Notes: generated by a model not told the origin, from the sequence alone. Positions 31,798 through 40,552 are shown, counted from the first letter of the stretch. The stretch: 60,489 nucleotides of DNA from Clostridia bacterium (GCA_017560905.1 JAFZEA010000008.1:1-60489), one strand, 5' to 3'. Translations and numbers: made by a program.

Positions 31798-33240
31798 TTA
31801 TTTTAATTTGTCATAATTTTTAAGAAATTCTCTGAAGTGACCCTCGATGATTGCCACGCCGCCTGCCACGTCACTCTCTATGTTGACAGGCAGTACAGGG
31901 TCGTGTACCGACAGACGCATCAGAATCCAGCCCTCGCCGATCACGGCACGCACACCCTCATAAGAAGGTGTTTCGATTTGACCGAATTTTGCAATGTACG
32001 CCTCAAAGTCTTCCAGCACCTTCTGCCCGTAAGTGCGGAAATCCGGTTCGGTGATATTCAGTCGGATCTCCTTGGTTTCCATCGGCTCTTTGAGGTCAGC
32101 GATCAGATCGCTCAGTTCTTTGCCCTGCGCGGCCAACTGCGCCGCTTTGCAAAGTAACTTGACCACCAGATAGGCACCGTCATCCAGATAATAATTTTCT
32201 TTGAGTGCAGCGTGTCCGCTGGTTTCAATGGCAAGAGGTGCTGAAATGCCCTCGGCTTCCAGACGCTTGGCCTCGTCAATTACATTTTTGTATCCGCGTT
32301 TAAAACGGTGATGATGTCCGCCTTTGGCTTCAATAAACAGCTTAAGTCCTGCACTGGTAACAGAATCGGTCACCACGGTACTGCCGGGGATCTCCTCCAA
32401 TACCACTGCGGAGATCAGTGCGATCAAGGTGCTGGAATTGATGGCCTTACCGTTTTTGTCCACGATGGCGGCACGGTCACAATCGGTATCAAAGCAAATA
32501 CCGAGCGTTGCGCCTGCGGCGACGGTGGCATCAGCAGTTGCCTGCATAGCGGCGGCATTTTCGGGGTTGGGAATATGAGCAGGAAAGGTGCCGTCGGGCG
32601 TCAGATTGACCGAACCCGTCGTATCTGCACCTAAGGGGCGCAGTACCTTTTCTTCAAAAAAGCCACCCATACCGTTGCCTGCATTGACAATGATCTTCTG
32701 TCCTGCAAAAGGTCTTTGTTTGCCCGTGCGGCGGCAAATGAGCTGACAGAGTTCTTCGGAATAGGGGGTGAGAATGTCAAAAGGCTCTACCGCCCCGCTT
32801 TGTTGCGCTTTATAGGGAGTTTCGGCGTGAGAGAGGATCCACTCAATATCCTTGCCCTCCAGACCCCCTTCTTTGGTAAAGAATTTCAGTCCGTTTCTTT
32901 CGGGAGGCAGGTGAGAGGCGGTGATCTCAATGGCGCCGTCACAGTCAGAACCCTCAAATCTTGTGGCGAAAAACATACTCGGTGTGGTGGCATTGCCGCA
33001 GTCCAGTACTTTGATACCTGCTTGGCTCAGGCCTGCCACGGCGGCGGCCGCCAATGCAGGAGAGCTGATACGGGGGTCGTGACCCACCGCCACGCACAGC
33101 GATCTGTCGGGATACTTTTCTTTTAAAAATTCGGCAAAGGCTGCCGCGCAGTCCCCTGCGATCTCGTTGGTCAATGTGATGTTGTCGCCCAGTGCCACAC
33201 CGCGGATGTCGGTGCCGCTTTTAAGATGTTTATATTTCAT
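31798..33240 (-). CDS. Phosphomannomutase/phosphoglucomutase
   Basis: 480 residues of the alpha-D-phosphohexomutase superfamily. TASHLPPERNGLKFF (about residue 107) carries the phosphoserine, FDTDCDRAAIVD the magnesium-binding aspartates, and ETSGHAALKENYYLDDGAY the sugar-recognition loop. The C-terminal phosphate-binding loop is EGWILMRLSVHDP. It interconverts hexose 1- and 6-phosphates for glycan precursors. Mannose versus glucose preference cannot be told. Last gene of the operon, three bases after prmC. Confidence 0.9.
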   Translation of the reverse strand: MKYKHLKSGTDIRGVALGDNITLTNEIAGDCAAAFAEFLKEKYPDRSLCVAVGHDPRISSPALAAAAVAGLSQAGIKVLDCGNATTPSMFFATRFEGSDCDGAIEITASHLPPERNGLKFFTKEGGLEGKDIEWILSHAETPYKAQQSGAVEPFDILTPYSEELCQLICRRTGKQRPFAGQKIIVNAGNGMGGFFEEKVLRPLGADTTGSVNLTPDGTFPAHIPNPENAAAMQATADATVAAGATLGICFDTDCDRAAIVDKNGKAINSSTLIALISAVVLEEIPGSTVVTDSVTSAGLKLFIEAKGGHHHRFKRGYKNVIDEAKRLEAEGISAPLAIETSGHAALKENYYLDDGAYLVVKLLCKAAQLAAQGKELSDLIADLKEPMETKEIRLNITEPDFRTYGQKVLEDFEAYIAKFGQIETPSYEGVRAVIGEGWILMRLSVHDPVLPVNIESDVAGGVAIIEGHFREFLKNYDKLK

Positions 33241-33243
33241 ACG

Positions 33244-34104
33244 TTACTCCTTTATTGCAGTGATCATACGGTCATTCTGTCCCAGGTCCTTATGGGTGGC
33301 AATGTCCTTAAAGGGATACTCCTTCAACAGCTCTGCCACATCTTTTGTAGTATCATAGCCGGCTTCCATTACCAGTCGACCGCCGCTTTTGAGCGGGGTT
33401 TGCCAACCGCTTGCGATCGCTCGGTAGAAGGTCAGCCCGTCCACGCCGCCGTCCAATGCCAGCGCAGGCTCTGCCTGCACCTCGGGTGACAACGCTGCCA
33501 TATCACGGCTCTTGATATAGGGAGGATTGGACAAGATCATATCAAACATATTGTCGGGGAAATAATTGGTGCCCTCCAGCAGTACATCGCCCTGCACGAT
33601 ATGGCAACGCTCCGTCAATCGGTGAAGCTCAGCATTTCGTCGGGTGGCGTCAATGGCGGTAGCGGATACATCAAACAGGGTCACATCAAGATCCGGTACC
33701 AGCTTTGCCAGCGTGAGTCCTATGCAGCCGCTGCCACAGCACAAATCCAATATACGGGGCTTGTCCATTTCTTTAAGGATAGGCAGTGCGTAATCCACAA
33801 GTGTTTCGGTATCTCCACGGGGGATCAATACTCCGGGAAGAGTGATAAACTCCAGCCCGTAAAACTCCCACTTGCCGATCAGATATTGAAGCGGCGCTCC
33901 GTTGACACGCTTGCTGACATCCATCATAAAGCGGTCAATAGCCTCCGGCTCTACTTCTCGCTCCACGCCCAGCAGTATCTCCCCACGGGTGACGGGAATA
34001 TGCGCATTGAGCAGATAAAAGGCCTCGTCACGGGGAGAGGGTATATTCTTTTCGGTGAAGATGATCTCAGCATTCTTGAGAATCTGTTTGAGTTGTACTT
34101 TCAT
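33244..34104 (-). CDS. prmC: Release factor glutamine methyltransferase
   Basis: 286 residues. It methylates the glutamine of the GGQ motif in RF1 and RF2. The N-terminal helical domain is followed by a SAM-binding Rossmann fold: PRILDLCCGSGCIGLTLAK (motif I) and MILSNPPYIKS (NPPY, about residue 193). LIPRGDTETLVDYAL is the family-specific PR-(G/E)T-E segment. The start lies 38 bases inside the 3' end of the DUF1385 gene, unusually deep, and the adjacent ribosome-binding site (GAAGGAA) is also within that gene. prfA is not adjacent, although DUF1385-prmC is a familiar neighbourhood. Confidence 0.93.
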   Translation of the reverse strand: MKVQLKQILKNAEIIFTEKNIPSPRDEAFYLLNAHIPVTRGEILLGVEREVEPEAIDRFMMDVSKRVNGAPLQYLIGKWEFYGLEFITLPGVLIPRGDTETLVDYALPILKEMDKPRILDLCCGSGCIGLTLAKLVPDLDVTLFDVSATAIDATRRNAELHRLTERCHIVQGDVLLEGTNYFPDNMFDMILSNPPYIKSRDMAALSPEVQAEPALALDGGVDGLTFYRAIASGWQTPLKSGGRLVMEAGYDTTKDVAELLKEYPFKDIATHKDLGQNDRMITAIKE

Positions 34105-35110
34105 CGTTTTTTTCCTTCAATTTATAGCTTTCCTCTGTCAGGATCAGATCCTGATCCAAGGGATACTCCTTGAGTACACCGTTCAGTGCGGCAATGGCAA
34201 TCTCCAGCTGACTCTTGTCGGGCTCCTTGGTGGTCAGTCTTTGGAACCACATACCGGGAGCAGACAGAATACGGGTCAAAACGTTGTCATATTTTCCCGC
34301 CAGACGGATACATTCATAAGCCAGTCCCATCATCACCGGCAGCAGACAAATGCGAAGTCCTGCCCTCAGCCATACATTACCCGTGGTAATGAGTGTGGAA
34401 ATGACGATGCTGACCAACAGTGTCAAAAACAAAAAGCTGGTGCCGCAACGGGGATGAAAACGCTTGAACTTCGCCGCGTTTTCGGGGGTAAGTTCCTGTC
34501 CCTTTTCGTGGCAGAAAATACTCTTATGCTCTGCGCCGTGATACTGAAAGACTCTCTTGATGTCCTTCATCTGGGAAATGAGCAACAGATAGCAAAGAAA
34601 TACCACCATCTTGATCACACCCTCACCCAGTGAGGTAATGAGCTGTTGCCACCCGTCACTCAGTTGCGCATAAGCGGGAACCATTCCTGTCACAAAAGAA
34701 ACGATGAGTGTAGGCAGCCCTAAAAACAGACCGATGCCCATCACCGCGCCGATTACCATAGCCAACACACCCAAAACGGCCAGTCCCGTTTTTCCGAAAA
34801 CTTTGGAAAGAAATTTTTCCATCTTGGTTTCCGGCGGTGTTTCCTCCTCGATCTCCTCCATGGCCACGTCGGCGGCATACATCATCGAACTGTAGCTGAG
34901 TTTCATAGAGGCCACAAAGTTCACAAGTCCTCTGATAATGGGAATTTTGGCGATGATCTTATTGGGCTGTTTGTTTTTGCTGACTTTTAAAACAATGTCG
35001 CCCCGCTCACGACGTACAGCGATCGCCGTCTTTTCGGGGGAGCGCATCATCACGCCCTCGATCAGCGCACTGCCGCCGATGGCGGTATAACAGGTTTTTT
35101 CTTTTTTCAT
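34067..35110 (-). CDS. DUF1385 family membrane protein
   Basis: 347 residues. The N-terminus YTAIGGSALIEGVMMRSPEKTAIAVRR is the highly conserved DUF1385 signature. About four or five membrane helices follow (around residues 110-260), with the conserved FQYHGAEHKSIFCHE and HPRCGTSFLFL between them. The conserved histidines, cysteines and glutamates suggest a metal or ligand site, but function is not known. The family is often next to prmC/prfA, as here. The last ~35 residues are charged and overlap prmC. Directly upstream is the long noncoding RNA. Confidence 0.92.
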   Translation of the reverse strand: MKKEKTCYTAIGGSALIEGVMMRSPEKTAIAVRRERGDIVLKVSKNKQPNKIIAKIPIIRGLVNFVASMKLSYSSMMYAADVAMEEIEEETPPETKMEKFLSKVFGKTGLAVLGVLAMVIGAVMGIGLFLGLPTLIVSFVTGMVPAYAQLSDGWQQLITSLGEGVIKMVVFLCYLLLISQMKDIKRVFQYHGAEHKSIFCHEKGQELTPENAAKFKRFHPRCGTSFLFLTLLVSIVISTLITTGNVWLRAGLRICLLPVMMGLAYECIRLAGKYDNVLTRILSAPGMWFQRLTTKEPDKSQLEIAIAALNGVLKEYPLDQDLILTEESYKLKEKNDESTTQTDSQEC

Positions 35111-35204
35111 ATTTTTTCACCTTTATATAAAAATGCATATTCACTATATCACATTTTTCCTCTCGTTACAAGAGGAAAATAGCAACACGCAGTTATTGAC
35201 ACAA

Positions 35205-35687
35205 ATAAAAACAAACGGCGGTGCACCTTTCTCACTACAGGTACACCGCCTTCAATGGGTCAGCATAGTCTTTTTAAGTTACCTTTCATTGTAATTGTCC
35301 ATAGTATGTGCTACGGAACTTTGATTTGTTTTCCACCCAATCTTTTATTCTTTTAACACCGTTTCTCTTCCGGTGTTCCCTTATATACCGTTCTTCTTTC
35401 GGTATATTTTCGCTGTATTGGTTACTTTATTGTGGTACTTACTCAGAATATCGGAAGTTTTTCCTAGTTTAAACTGTACATGGGAGTCATCCTCCATAAT
35501 CATTGGCCCTTAGCGAACGTTGGGTAAAAACTTAACTGTGCATTGGACTGATTTCCTTTTCTGAAATTTGTTGTAAAAGTTAAAACTGCTTAAACCTTTG
35601 GACTCACCTCTTTCGATTTTTTGTGTTCTCACCGCCTGTTCTCCTACGAGATCACCGGGCGGTTTTGTGTGATTATCTCTCTTTTCG
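35205..35687 (-). ncRNA. Candidate ~480-nt structured RNA with own promoter and terminator
   Basis: The 35111-35910 gap has no credible gene. Its minus strand carries a 17-spaced promoter (35693-35721) and a rho-independent terminator. The terminator arms are 35217-35228 and 35239-35250, 12 pairs including one G-U wobble, followed by GTTTGTTTTTATTTG. Between them are clear hairpins such as CGGTGTT/AACACCG and TATACC/GGTATA, and CCGCC...GGCGG near the 5' end. The RNA is A-rich in joints, as large structured RNAs are. It lacks the signatures I would expect of tmRNA, RNase P RNA and 6S RNA. raiA-type or another large RNA class is possible but I cannot assign it. Confidence 0.7.
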
Positions 35688-35692
35688 CTTTT

Positions 35693-35721
35693 ATTGTAAC
35701 AGATATTTTTTTCACTGTAAA
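35693..35721 (-). promoter_or_regulatory. Promoter of the structured RNA
   Basis: Minus-strand TTTACA (35716-35721) and TACAAT (35693-35698) with exactly 17 bases between them. Predicted transcription start near 35686. Confidence 0.8.
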
Positions 35722-35817
35722 TTCGCAGATTATACAAAATAATTATGTAAACTTTGTGCACACTGACACGATTTTTTGTGGTATAATAAATATGTTGGGT
35801 GTCTGCGCCGAAAATAA

Positions 35818-35848
35818 GGGAGATATTCGCAAAATGCGAATATCTCCC
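35818..35848. terminator. Terminator ending the NusA/IF-2/lipoprotein operon
   Basis: GGGAGATATTCGC-aaaat-GCGAATATCTCCC, a perfect 13-bp stem, 63 bases past the last lipoprotein stop. T-rich on both sides. Between it and the gene are two copies of TTGTGAAAAAG(C/T)GCC (35856-35870 and 35898-35912) with a TGTGGATAA between them. Confidence 0.8.
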
Positions 35849-35910
35849 CTTTTATTTGTGAAAAAGCGCCAAATAGCTGTGGATAACTCTGTGGATTTGT
35901 GAAAAAGTGC

Positions 35911-36423
35911 CTAATCGAGCTGACTTTTGATCAGATCGTGCGAATGGAAATAAGAGTAGAGTTTTTTGTTAAATCTTATGTCACCTTCTCCGATGCTGAG
36001 TACGGAAAATATGTACCGTTCTCGGTCTTTTATATAGGGTGAACGCTGGGAGGTCACCGAAGAAGTGCCTCTCTCAAATCCGCCCACATAGACCGCCTTA
36101 CCGTCCAGCATCCATACAAACAGATCGTCACCCGTGGTTTTCAGCAAACTGCTGCCGCCGTGCTCCGAAGTTACCACGCTTACCGAAACTGAGGCCTCGG
36201 ATTTGACAGCAAACATTTGTTGCTCCCAGTCTACCCCGGAAAAATCCTCGCCTCGCAGCGCCAATCTGCCCTCTTGCAGTGCCACCTTGCCAATCTCGGC
36301 ATCCGTCATCGTCTGCTCGTTAACACGCTCTGCAGGCAAAATATAAAGCTCCAGCGTCTGCTCCCCCGTACAACCGCCAAGAACAAGCAGACACAGCAAT
36401 AACAACACCCGAAAACGCTTCAT
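35911..36423 (-). CDS. Small lipoprotein, unknown function
   Basis: 170 residues. The signal MKRFRVLLLLCLLVLGGC has the lipobox LGGC. The remainder is mixed beta/alpha with no recognised domain: ILPAERVNEQTMTDAEIGKVAL, then VWMLDGKAVYVGGFERGTSS and YFHSHDLIKSQLD at the end. It overlaps the preceding lipoprotein gene by 4 bases (ATGA), so the two are made together, apparently as the tail of the ribF operon. Role unknown, outside the membrane. Confidence 0.8.
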   Translation of the reverse strand: MKRFRVLLLLCLLVLGGCTGEQTLELYILPAERVNEQTMTDAEIGKVALQEGRLALRGEDFSGVDWEQQMFAVKSEASVSVSVVTSEHGGSSLLKTTGDDLFVWMLDGKAVYVGGFERGTSSVTSQRSPYIKDRERYIFSVLSIGEGDIRFNKKLYSYFHSHDLIKSQLD

Positions 36424-37424
36424 CGGAGTGTCACCTCCAACAGTTGACCCTCAGCTGTCTGGCGGTAGGCAGAGGTCAATGTCTTGTGTCCGTCATCATA
36501 CGTCAGATAAATAATATTACCGTCGGGCAACACGTAGGCTTCTCTGTATTTAGAGGCGTTGCCCTCAAACCAGGCAGGCTCGCCCAGCGCACGGTACACG
36601 TCTTTGGCAGTAGTGCCTTTTTTAAGCGCCGTCACGGAAGACAGCTCCACACGAGGACGGATAAAGTCTGCCGGCTTACTCTGTACGCTCCAGCTTCCCA
36701 GATACTTTCTGGTCACACCCCCTGCCTCCTGCAAAGCGGCACCACGCAGATTGATGCGGTTATAACCGTAGTCAAGCAACATAATACTGCCGTCATCCAA
36801 CACATAACAATCAATAATATAGGAATCCTTCTGATACGTTCTGCCGCGGTAGTAGTTGGGGAAACCAAAGGTGGACAGTATGGTACTGCGATCAAGATAC
36901 AAGCTCAGTCGTCCCTCAAATTCCGACAACTTATATGTGCGATCAGAGAACAATACGATGCCGCCACTGCCGCCCTGTCCTGTGGGAGGTGTGACCGTTT
37001 CACCCGATCCATCCGCAGGAGGCTCTGTTTCGACATCGGACTGACTGCCCCGCAATACGCCCAACTGTGTCAGCTTGTCAAACAGAGAATAACTCAGTCC
37101 CGTTTCAAATTCCGTATACAGTGTATCCTCCAGAATGCCCTTGGCATCGTAGGTCAGCACCACCTGCGAACCGTCGCTGAGCGTATAGGTGTCACTCTCG
37201 CCCAAAACAAAAAAAGGTGTGCCCAGCATCAAAAGATTATTGTCACGCATCGAGCCGCTCGTTACGGAATAAAAATCGGAAAGTTCCAACACGCTCTTGA
37301 TATCCGTGCCGTATCCCGAGCCGCCGCCATCCTCACTGCCGATACGGATTTCCCGATCTTCTGCGGGCTTACAAGCGGAAAGCAACACCAACAATATCAG
37401 CAACAAAGGCAATACTCTTTTCAT
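36420..37424 (-). CDS. Lipoprotein with three BamE/SmpA-like repeats
   Basis: 334 residues. The signal MKRVLPLLLILLVLLSAC has the lipobox LSAC. Three related segments of roughly 90-100 residues follow, each with a helix, a small-Gly-Pro/Phe turn and a beta hairpin: LMLGTPFFVLGESDTYTLSDGS, STFGFPNYYRGRTYQKDSYI and RALGEPAWFEGNASKYREAY. This resembles the short alpha/beta unit of SmpA/BamE-type lipoproteins, although the organism seems Gram-positive. A Ser/Gly/Thr-rich spacer lies between repeats 1 and 2. Its start is 4 bases beyond the ribF stop, with AGGGGTG, suggesting that it belongs to the same operon. Confidence 0.75.
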   Translation of the reverse strand: MKRVLPLLLILLVLLSACKPAEDREIRIGSEDGGGSGYGTDIKSVLELSDFYSVTSGSMRDNNLLMLGTPFFVLGESDTYTLSDGSQVVLTYDAKGILEDTLYTEFETGLSYSLFDKLTQLGVLRGSQSDVETEPPADGSGETVTPPTGQGGSGGIVLFSDRTYKLSEFEGRLSLYLDRSTILSTFGFPNYYRGRTYQKDSYIIDCYVLDDGSIMLLDYGYNRINLRGAALQEAGGVTRKYLGSWSVQSKPADFIRPRVELSSVTALKKGTTAKDVYRALGEPAWFEGNASKYREAYVLPDGNIIYLTYDDGHKTLTSAYRQTAEGQLLEVTLR

Positions 37425-37428
37425 ACTG

Positions 37429-38301
37429 TCACCCCTTTCGTATTTTTTCTATATCTTTTGCGATCTGCGCCTGCAGAGCCGCCTCATTTTCAAACTTTAT
37501 CTCCTCACGAATAAAGCGGACAAATTCTACTCTGGCCGCCGCAATGCTCTCAAAGCTGCCGTCCAATATGTAGGTTTCCACATTGGGCGTTTTGCCATCA
37601 TCAAAGGTAGGCCGACAGCCCACATTGGTAATACCGTCATACGTCTTGCCGCTGACGGTTACCTGCGTCTGATACACACCGAACTTCGGATATACCAATT
37701 CGGCAGGCAACGGCAAATTAATGGTAGGTGTACCCCATTGATGGGCCAGCCCCTTGCCGTGGCGCACGTCATCCTCAATATAATACGGTCTTCCCAGTGA
37801 TGCCGCAGCAGAGCGCATATCGCCCTTAGATATCATTTTGCGGATATTGCCGGAGGAGATTTTTTTCCCTGCTCCATCCAGCACGAAGGAAACCACCAGC
37901 ACGCTCAGATTTCGACGCGCGCCCAGTGTTTTCAACATTTGGGCATCTCCGATGCCGCCCTTACCGAAACGAAAGTCCGTTCCGCAAACCAGACCCCGAA
38001 CACGATATTTGCTCACCAAAAAGTCCACAAATTCTTCCGGGGAAAAGTTACATACGTCTTCAAAGTTCTCCACAGCCACCACGTCGGCACCTGCCTGCCG
38101 CAACAGTTTGATCCGCTCTTTAAGCGGCACCAACAGACCGACCTTACGACCCGTCAGTTTTTCCAGCGGATGATCGCCGAAGGTAAATACGGCAGTACTG
38201 ATATTCAGTTGTTTTGCTCGCTGAGCGGCCGCACCGATCAGTGCGGCATGCCCCAGATGAACACCGTCAAAGGTACCCAACGCCATAACGCATGTATTCA
38301 T
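37429..38301 (-). CDS. ribF: Bifunctional riboflavin kinase/FAD synthetase
   Basis: 290 residues. It converts riboflavin to FMN and FAD. The N-terminal adenylyltransferase domain has ALGTFDGVHLGHAAL (HxGH-type nucleotidyltransferase motif) and VCGTDFRFGKGG. The C-terminal riboflavin kinase domain has GKGLAHQWGTPTINLPLP and YDGITNVGCRPTF. The ATG at 38301 gives the family start and has GGGAG upstream. An in-frame start at 38394 would run back into truB. It lies 19 bases after truB in the classical order. Confidence 0.95.
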   Translation of the reverse strand: MNTCVMALGTFDGVHLGHAALIGAAAQRAKQLNISTAVFTFGDHPLEKLTGRKVGLLVPLKERIKLLRQAGADVVAVENFEDVCNFSPEEFVDFLVSKYRVRGLVCGTDFRFGKGGIGDAQMLKTLGARRNLSVLVVSFVLDGAGKKISSGNIRKMISKGDMRSAAASLGRPYYIEDDVRHGKGLAHQWGTPTINLPLPAELVYPKFGVYQTQVTVSGKTYDGITNVGCRPTFDDGKTPNVETYILDGSFESIAAARVEFVRFIREEIKFENEAALQAQIAKDIEKIRKG

Positions 38302-38320
38302 ACCGTACTCCCGTAATTGA

Positions 38321-39187
38321 TTATAAGTGTGTAATGATTTTAAAAGTGCCGTCCTGCAGTGTTTTACCGATGCCGAGCAACGACCCTTCATCATATACCC
38401 AGCTTTCCGTTTCCGGACAGCCCTTTAGCTTTTTGACATGCACCGCACAACCGTTTCTAAGCAGCCTTGCAAAAAAGGCAGGCGGCGCATAGCTTTCCAG
38501 CGGCAATGCTTTTTCCGGCGGCATAAGCGCAGAAAAATCGCCGGCCTTTAGCTGTGTTTCGGCCGTTTCGAGTGGCAGAGCATCACCAATCGAAAAGCCG
38601 CAGGTCGCCGTGCGGCGCAAAGAAGCCATACAACCGTACGTCCCCAAGGCTTCGCCGATATCCTTACACAGCGAACGGATATACGTGCCCTTGGAGCAGT
38701 CGATCTCCAACGTGGCCTCTCCATCGGAAAAATCTGTCATTTCCAAGCGGTATATTTCTATTTCTCGGGGCGCAAGCTCTACGCTTTTGCCCTCTCTTGC
38801 CAGTTTATACAGCGCCACCCCGTCCCGCTTGAGCGCAGAAAACATCGGCGGAGTCTGCAACTGACGTCCTACAAAACGTGGCAGGATGTCCCGTATTTCT
38901 TGCTCAGTGGGAATGCGACCGCCCACACTCAGCACTTTACCTGTCGTATCGTAACTGTCGGTGTGGACACCGAAGCGAAGCACGGCAGTATAGGACTTAT
39001 CCCCCTCCAACATATAGGCCGACAGCTTTGTGGCCTTGCCTGTCAGAATGGGCAGCAGTCCCTCGGCCATCGGGTCAAGTGTCCCCGTATGTCCGCAGTG
39101 CTTAACTCCCAGCGCACGGCGCACCACGGCCACCGCTACAAAGGAGGTAATGCCGGCCGGCTTGTCGATCAGTATAAGTCCACCCAT
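38321..39187 (-). CDS. truB: tRNA pseudouridine(55) synthase
   Basis: 288 residues. It makes pseudouridine 55 in the T-loop of tRNAs. The N-terminal ILIDKPAGITSF and HTGTLDPMAEGLLPI (catalytic aspartate at residue 38) are signature sequences, with SKGTYIRSLCKDIG and ALKRDGVALYKLAREG downstream. The length is that of the shorter, PUA-containing bacterial type. It starts immediately after the DHH gene stop. Confidence 0.95.
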   Translation of the reverse strand: MGGLILIDKPAGITSFVAVAVVRRALGVKHCGHTGTLDPMAEGLLPILTGKATKLSAYMLEGDKSYTAVLRFGVHTDSYDTTGKVLSVGGRIPTEQEIRDILPRFVGRQLQTPPMFSALKRDGVALYKLAREGKSVELAPREIEIYRLEMTDFSDGEATLEIDCSKGTYIRSLCKDIGEALGTYGCMASLRRTATCGFSIGDALPLETAETQLKAGDFSALMPPEKALPLESYAPPAFFARLLRNGCAVHVKKLKGCPETESWVYDEGSLLGIGKTLQDGTFKIITHL

Positions 39188-40123
39188 TTACAGTTCCTCG
39201 CCCATAACACGGGCCATCTGCTCTTTACATTCATCAAGCGTACCGCGCAGGGTACAACCTGCCGCCATCGGATGACCACCGCCGCCAAAGTGCGCACAGA
39301 TCTTCGCAGCATTGACACTGCCGTCCGAGCGCACAGACACCTTGTATTCATTCTCAGCCAATTCTCTGAGCGTGGCGGCTGTGTGTACTCCCTCGATCTG
39401 CATACCCACGGCGGCGATATTTTCCATATCATCCTCTGTGGCGCCACACTCGGCGATCATCGACTTGGTCACAAACAGCACCGCCACTCTTCCCTCGTTG
39501 TAGAGCGTAAGAGTATCCAAAAGCTTTGAACCCATCATCAAAGCGGCACGGGTCTTGATGGAAAACAATTTGCGGTTGAGTGCCGTAATATCCAGTCCCG
39601 TTTCCATCAGGTCAGCCGCCACACGGTGTGTGTTGGCAGTGGTGGAGCCGTGACGGAAGCATCCGGTATCGGTAGAAATCGCCGTGTACAGCGCCTGAGC
39701 AATCTCAAGATCAACGGTCGTGAGCGCCTTGACTACTTCATATACAATCTCGCCGGCGGCCGCCGCCTCGGGACAAATCAGGTTGAGTTTGCCGTAACCC
39801 TTATTACTGCCGTGATGGTCAATCACGATATCAGCTCTTTGCACATATTCGCTAAACCGACCACCCATATCGGGGGCGGCAATGTCCACCGCGATCAACG
39901 TGCCGCAGGGTTCGTCAAAATGCGCCTCGCCGCCCACCAACGGTGCATAGCGGGGCGTGATCTCATCCGAGCAGGCATACTGCACCTGTTTGCCCAAACG
40001 GCGCAGGGCAATCCCCAGCGCCGCCGCAGAGCCAACGGTATCCCCATCGGGGCGGTGGTGCATAAATATGGTGCACTGCTCGGTCTGCCGCAAAGCGCAG
40101 ACGATTTGTTCTACCGTACTCAT
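39188..40123 (-). CDS. DHH phosphoesterase, NrnA-like nanoRNase/pAp phosphatase
   Basis: 311 residues. The DHH domain has MHHRPDGDTVGSA (residues 21-33), LIAVDIAAPD and the name-giving IDHHGSN (about residue 101). The DHHA1 domain has FGGGGHPMAAGCTL near the C-terminus. NrnA-type proteins degrade short RNA oligonucleotides and pAp, and c-di-NMP-cleaving relatives exist (GdpP/PgpH-like members have extra domains absent here). It sits between rbfA and truB, a conserved Firmicutes order, and shares four bases with rbfA. Confidence 0.9.
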   Translation of the reverse strand: MSTVEQIVCALRQTEQCTIFMHHRPDGDTVGSAAALGIALRRLGKQVQYACSDEITPRYAPLVGGEAHFDEPCGTLIAVDIAAPDMGGRFSEYVQRADIVIDHHGSNKGYGKLNLICPEAAAAGEIVYEVVKALTTVDLEIAQALYTAISTDTGCFRHGSTTANTHRVAADLMETGLDITALNRKLFSIKTRAALMMGSKLLDTLTLYNEGRVAVLFVTKSMIAECGATEDDMENIAAVGMQIEGVHTAATLRELAENEYKVSVRSDGSVNAAKICAHFGGGGHPMAAGCTLRGTLDECKEQMARVMGEEL

Positions 40124-40467
40124 TTTTCTTCCTCTTTTGTGGCGATGTCCGCCAAAATCTGATTGATCTTGAGTCCCTCTTTAATAGAGGTATCCATAAC
40201 GAATAACAACTCGGGTGTATAGCGAAGCTTCAAAGCCTTGGCCAAAGCGCCGCGCAGATAGCCTGCGCTGCTCTTAAGCCCCTTGAGAACTTCTTTTTCC
40301 TCCCCGGTCATTACGCTGACAAACACCTTTGCCTGCTTGAGGTCGGGCGTAGTCTGCACCTCCGTCACCGAAATAAAGGACGGCACTCTGGGGTCCTTGA
40401 CGGTGGGAAGCAGTTTTGCCAACTCTTTGCGAATCTCTTCGTTTACACGGGCAATTCTGTGTGCCAT
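40120..40467 (-). CDS. rbfA: Ribosome-binding factor A
   Basis: 115 residues, normal size. It is a KH-fold protein needed for late 30S maturation and cold adaptation. The start MAHRIARVNEEIRKELAKLLP and segment PSFISVTEVQTTPDLKQAKVFVSVMT match the family, with RYTPELLFVMDTSIKEG near the C-terminus. Overlaps the DHH gene by 4 bases. A strong hairpin (40510-40545) lies between it and infB. Confidence 0.95.
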   Translation of the reverse strand: MAHRIARVNEEIRKELAKLLPTVKDPRVPSFISVTEVQTTPDLKQAKVFVSVMTGEEKEVLKGLKSSAGYLRGALAKALKLRYTPELLFVMDTSIKEGLKINQILADIATKEEEK

Positions 40468-40509
40468 AAATTAATCACCTAATTTCATTTATTGTTCAGC
40501 CATTTCGAG

Positions 40510-40545
40510 CGTCAAAAAGGCAAGCGATCCGATGCCTTTTTGACG
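40510..40545. terminator. Hairpin between infB and rbfA
   Basis: CGTCAAAAAGGCA and TGCCTTTTTGACG form a perfect 13-bp stem with a 10-base loop, inside an otherwise tightly packed operon. It could be an RNA-processing site, a partial terminator that lowers expression of the distal genes, or a stabilising 3' end for infB mRNA. No extended U-run follows, so complete termination is unlikely. Confidence 0.6.
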
Positions 40546-40552
40546 GTCGGTG

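Noticed and set aside
35205-35687. tmRNA, RNase P RNA, 6S RNA or T-box leader
   Set aside because: No tag frame with acceptor-like ends, no conserved RNase P cores, no 6S bubble pattern that I can see, and the terminator separates it from the next gene with no start codon context.
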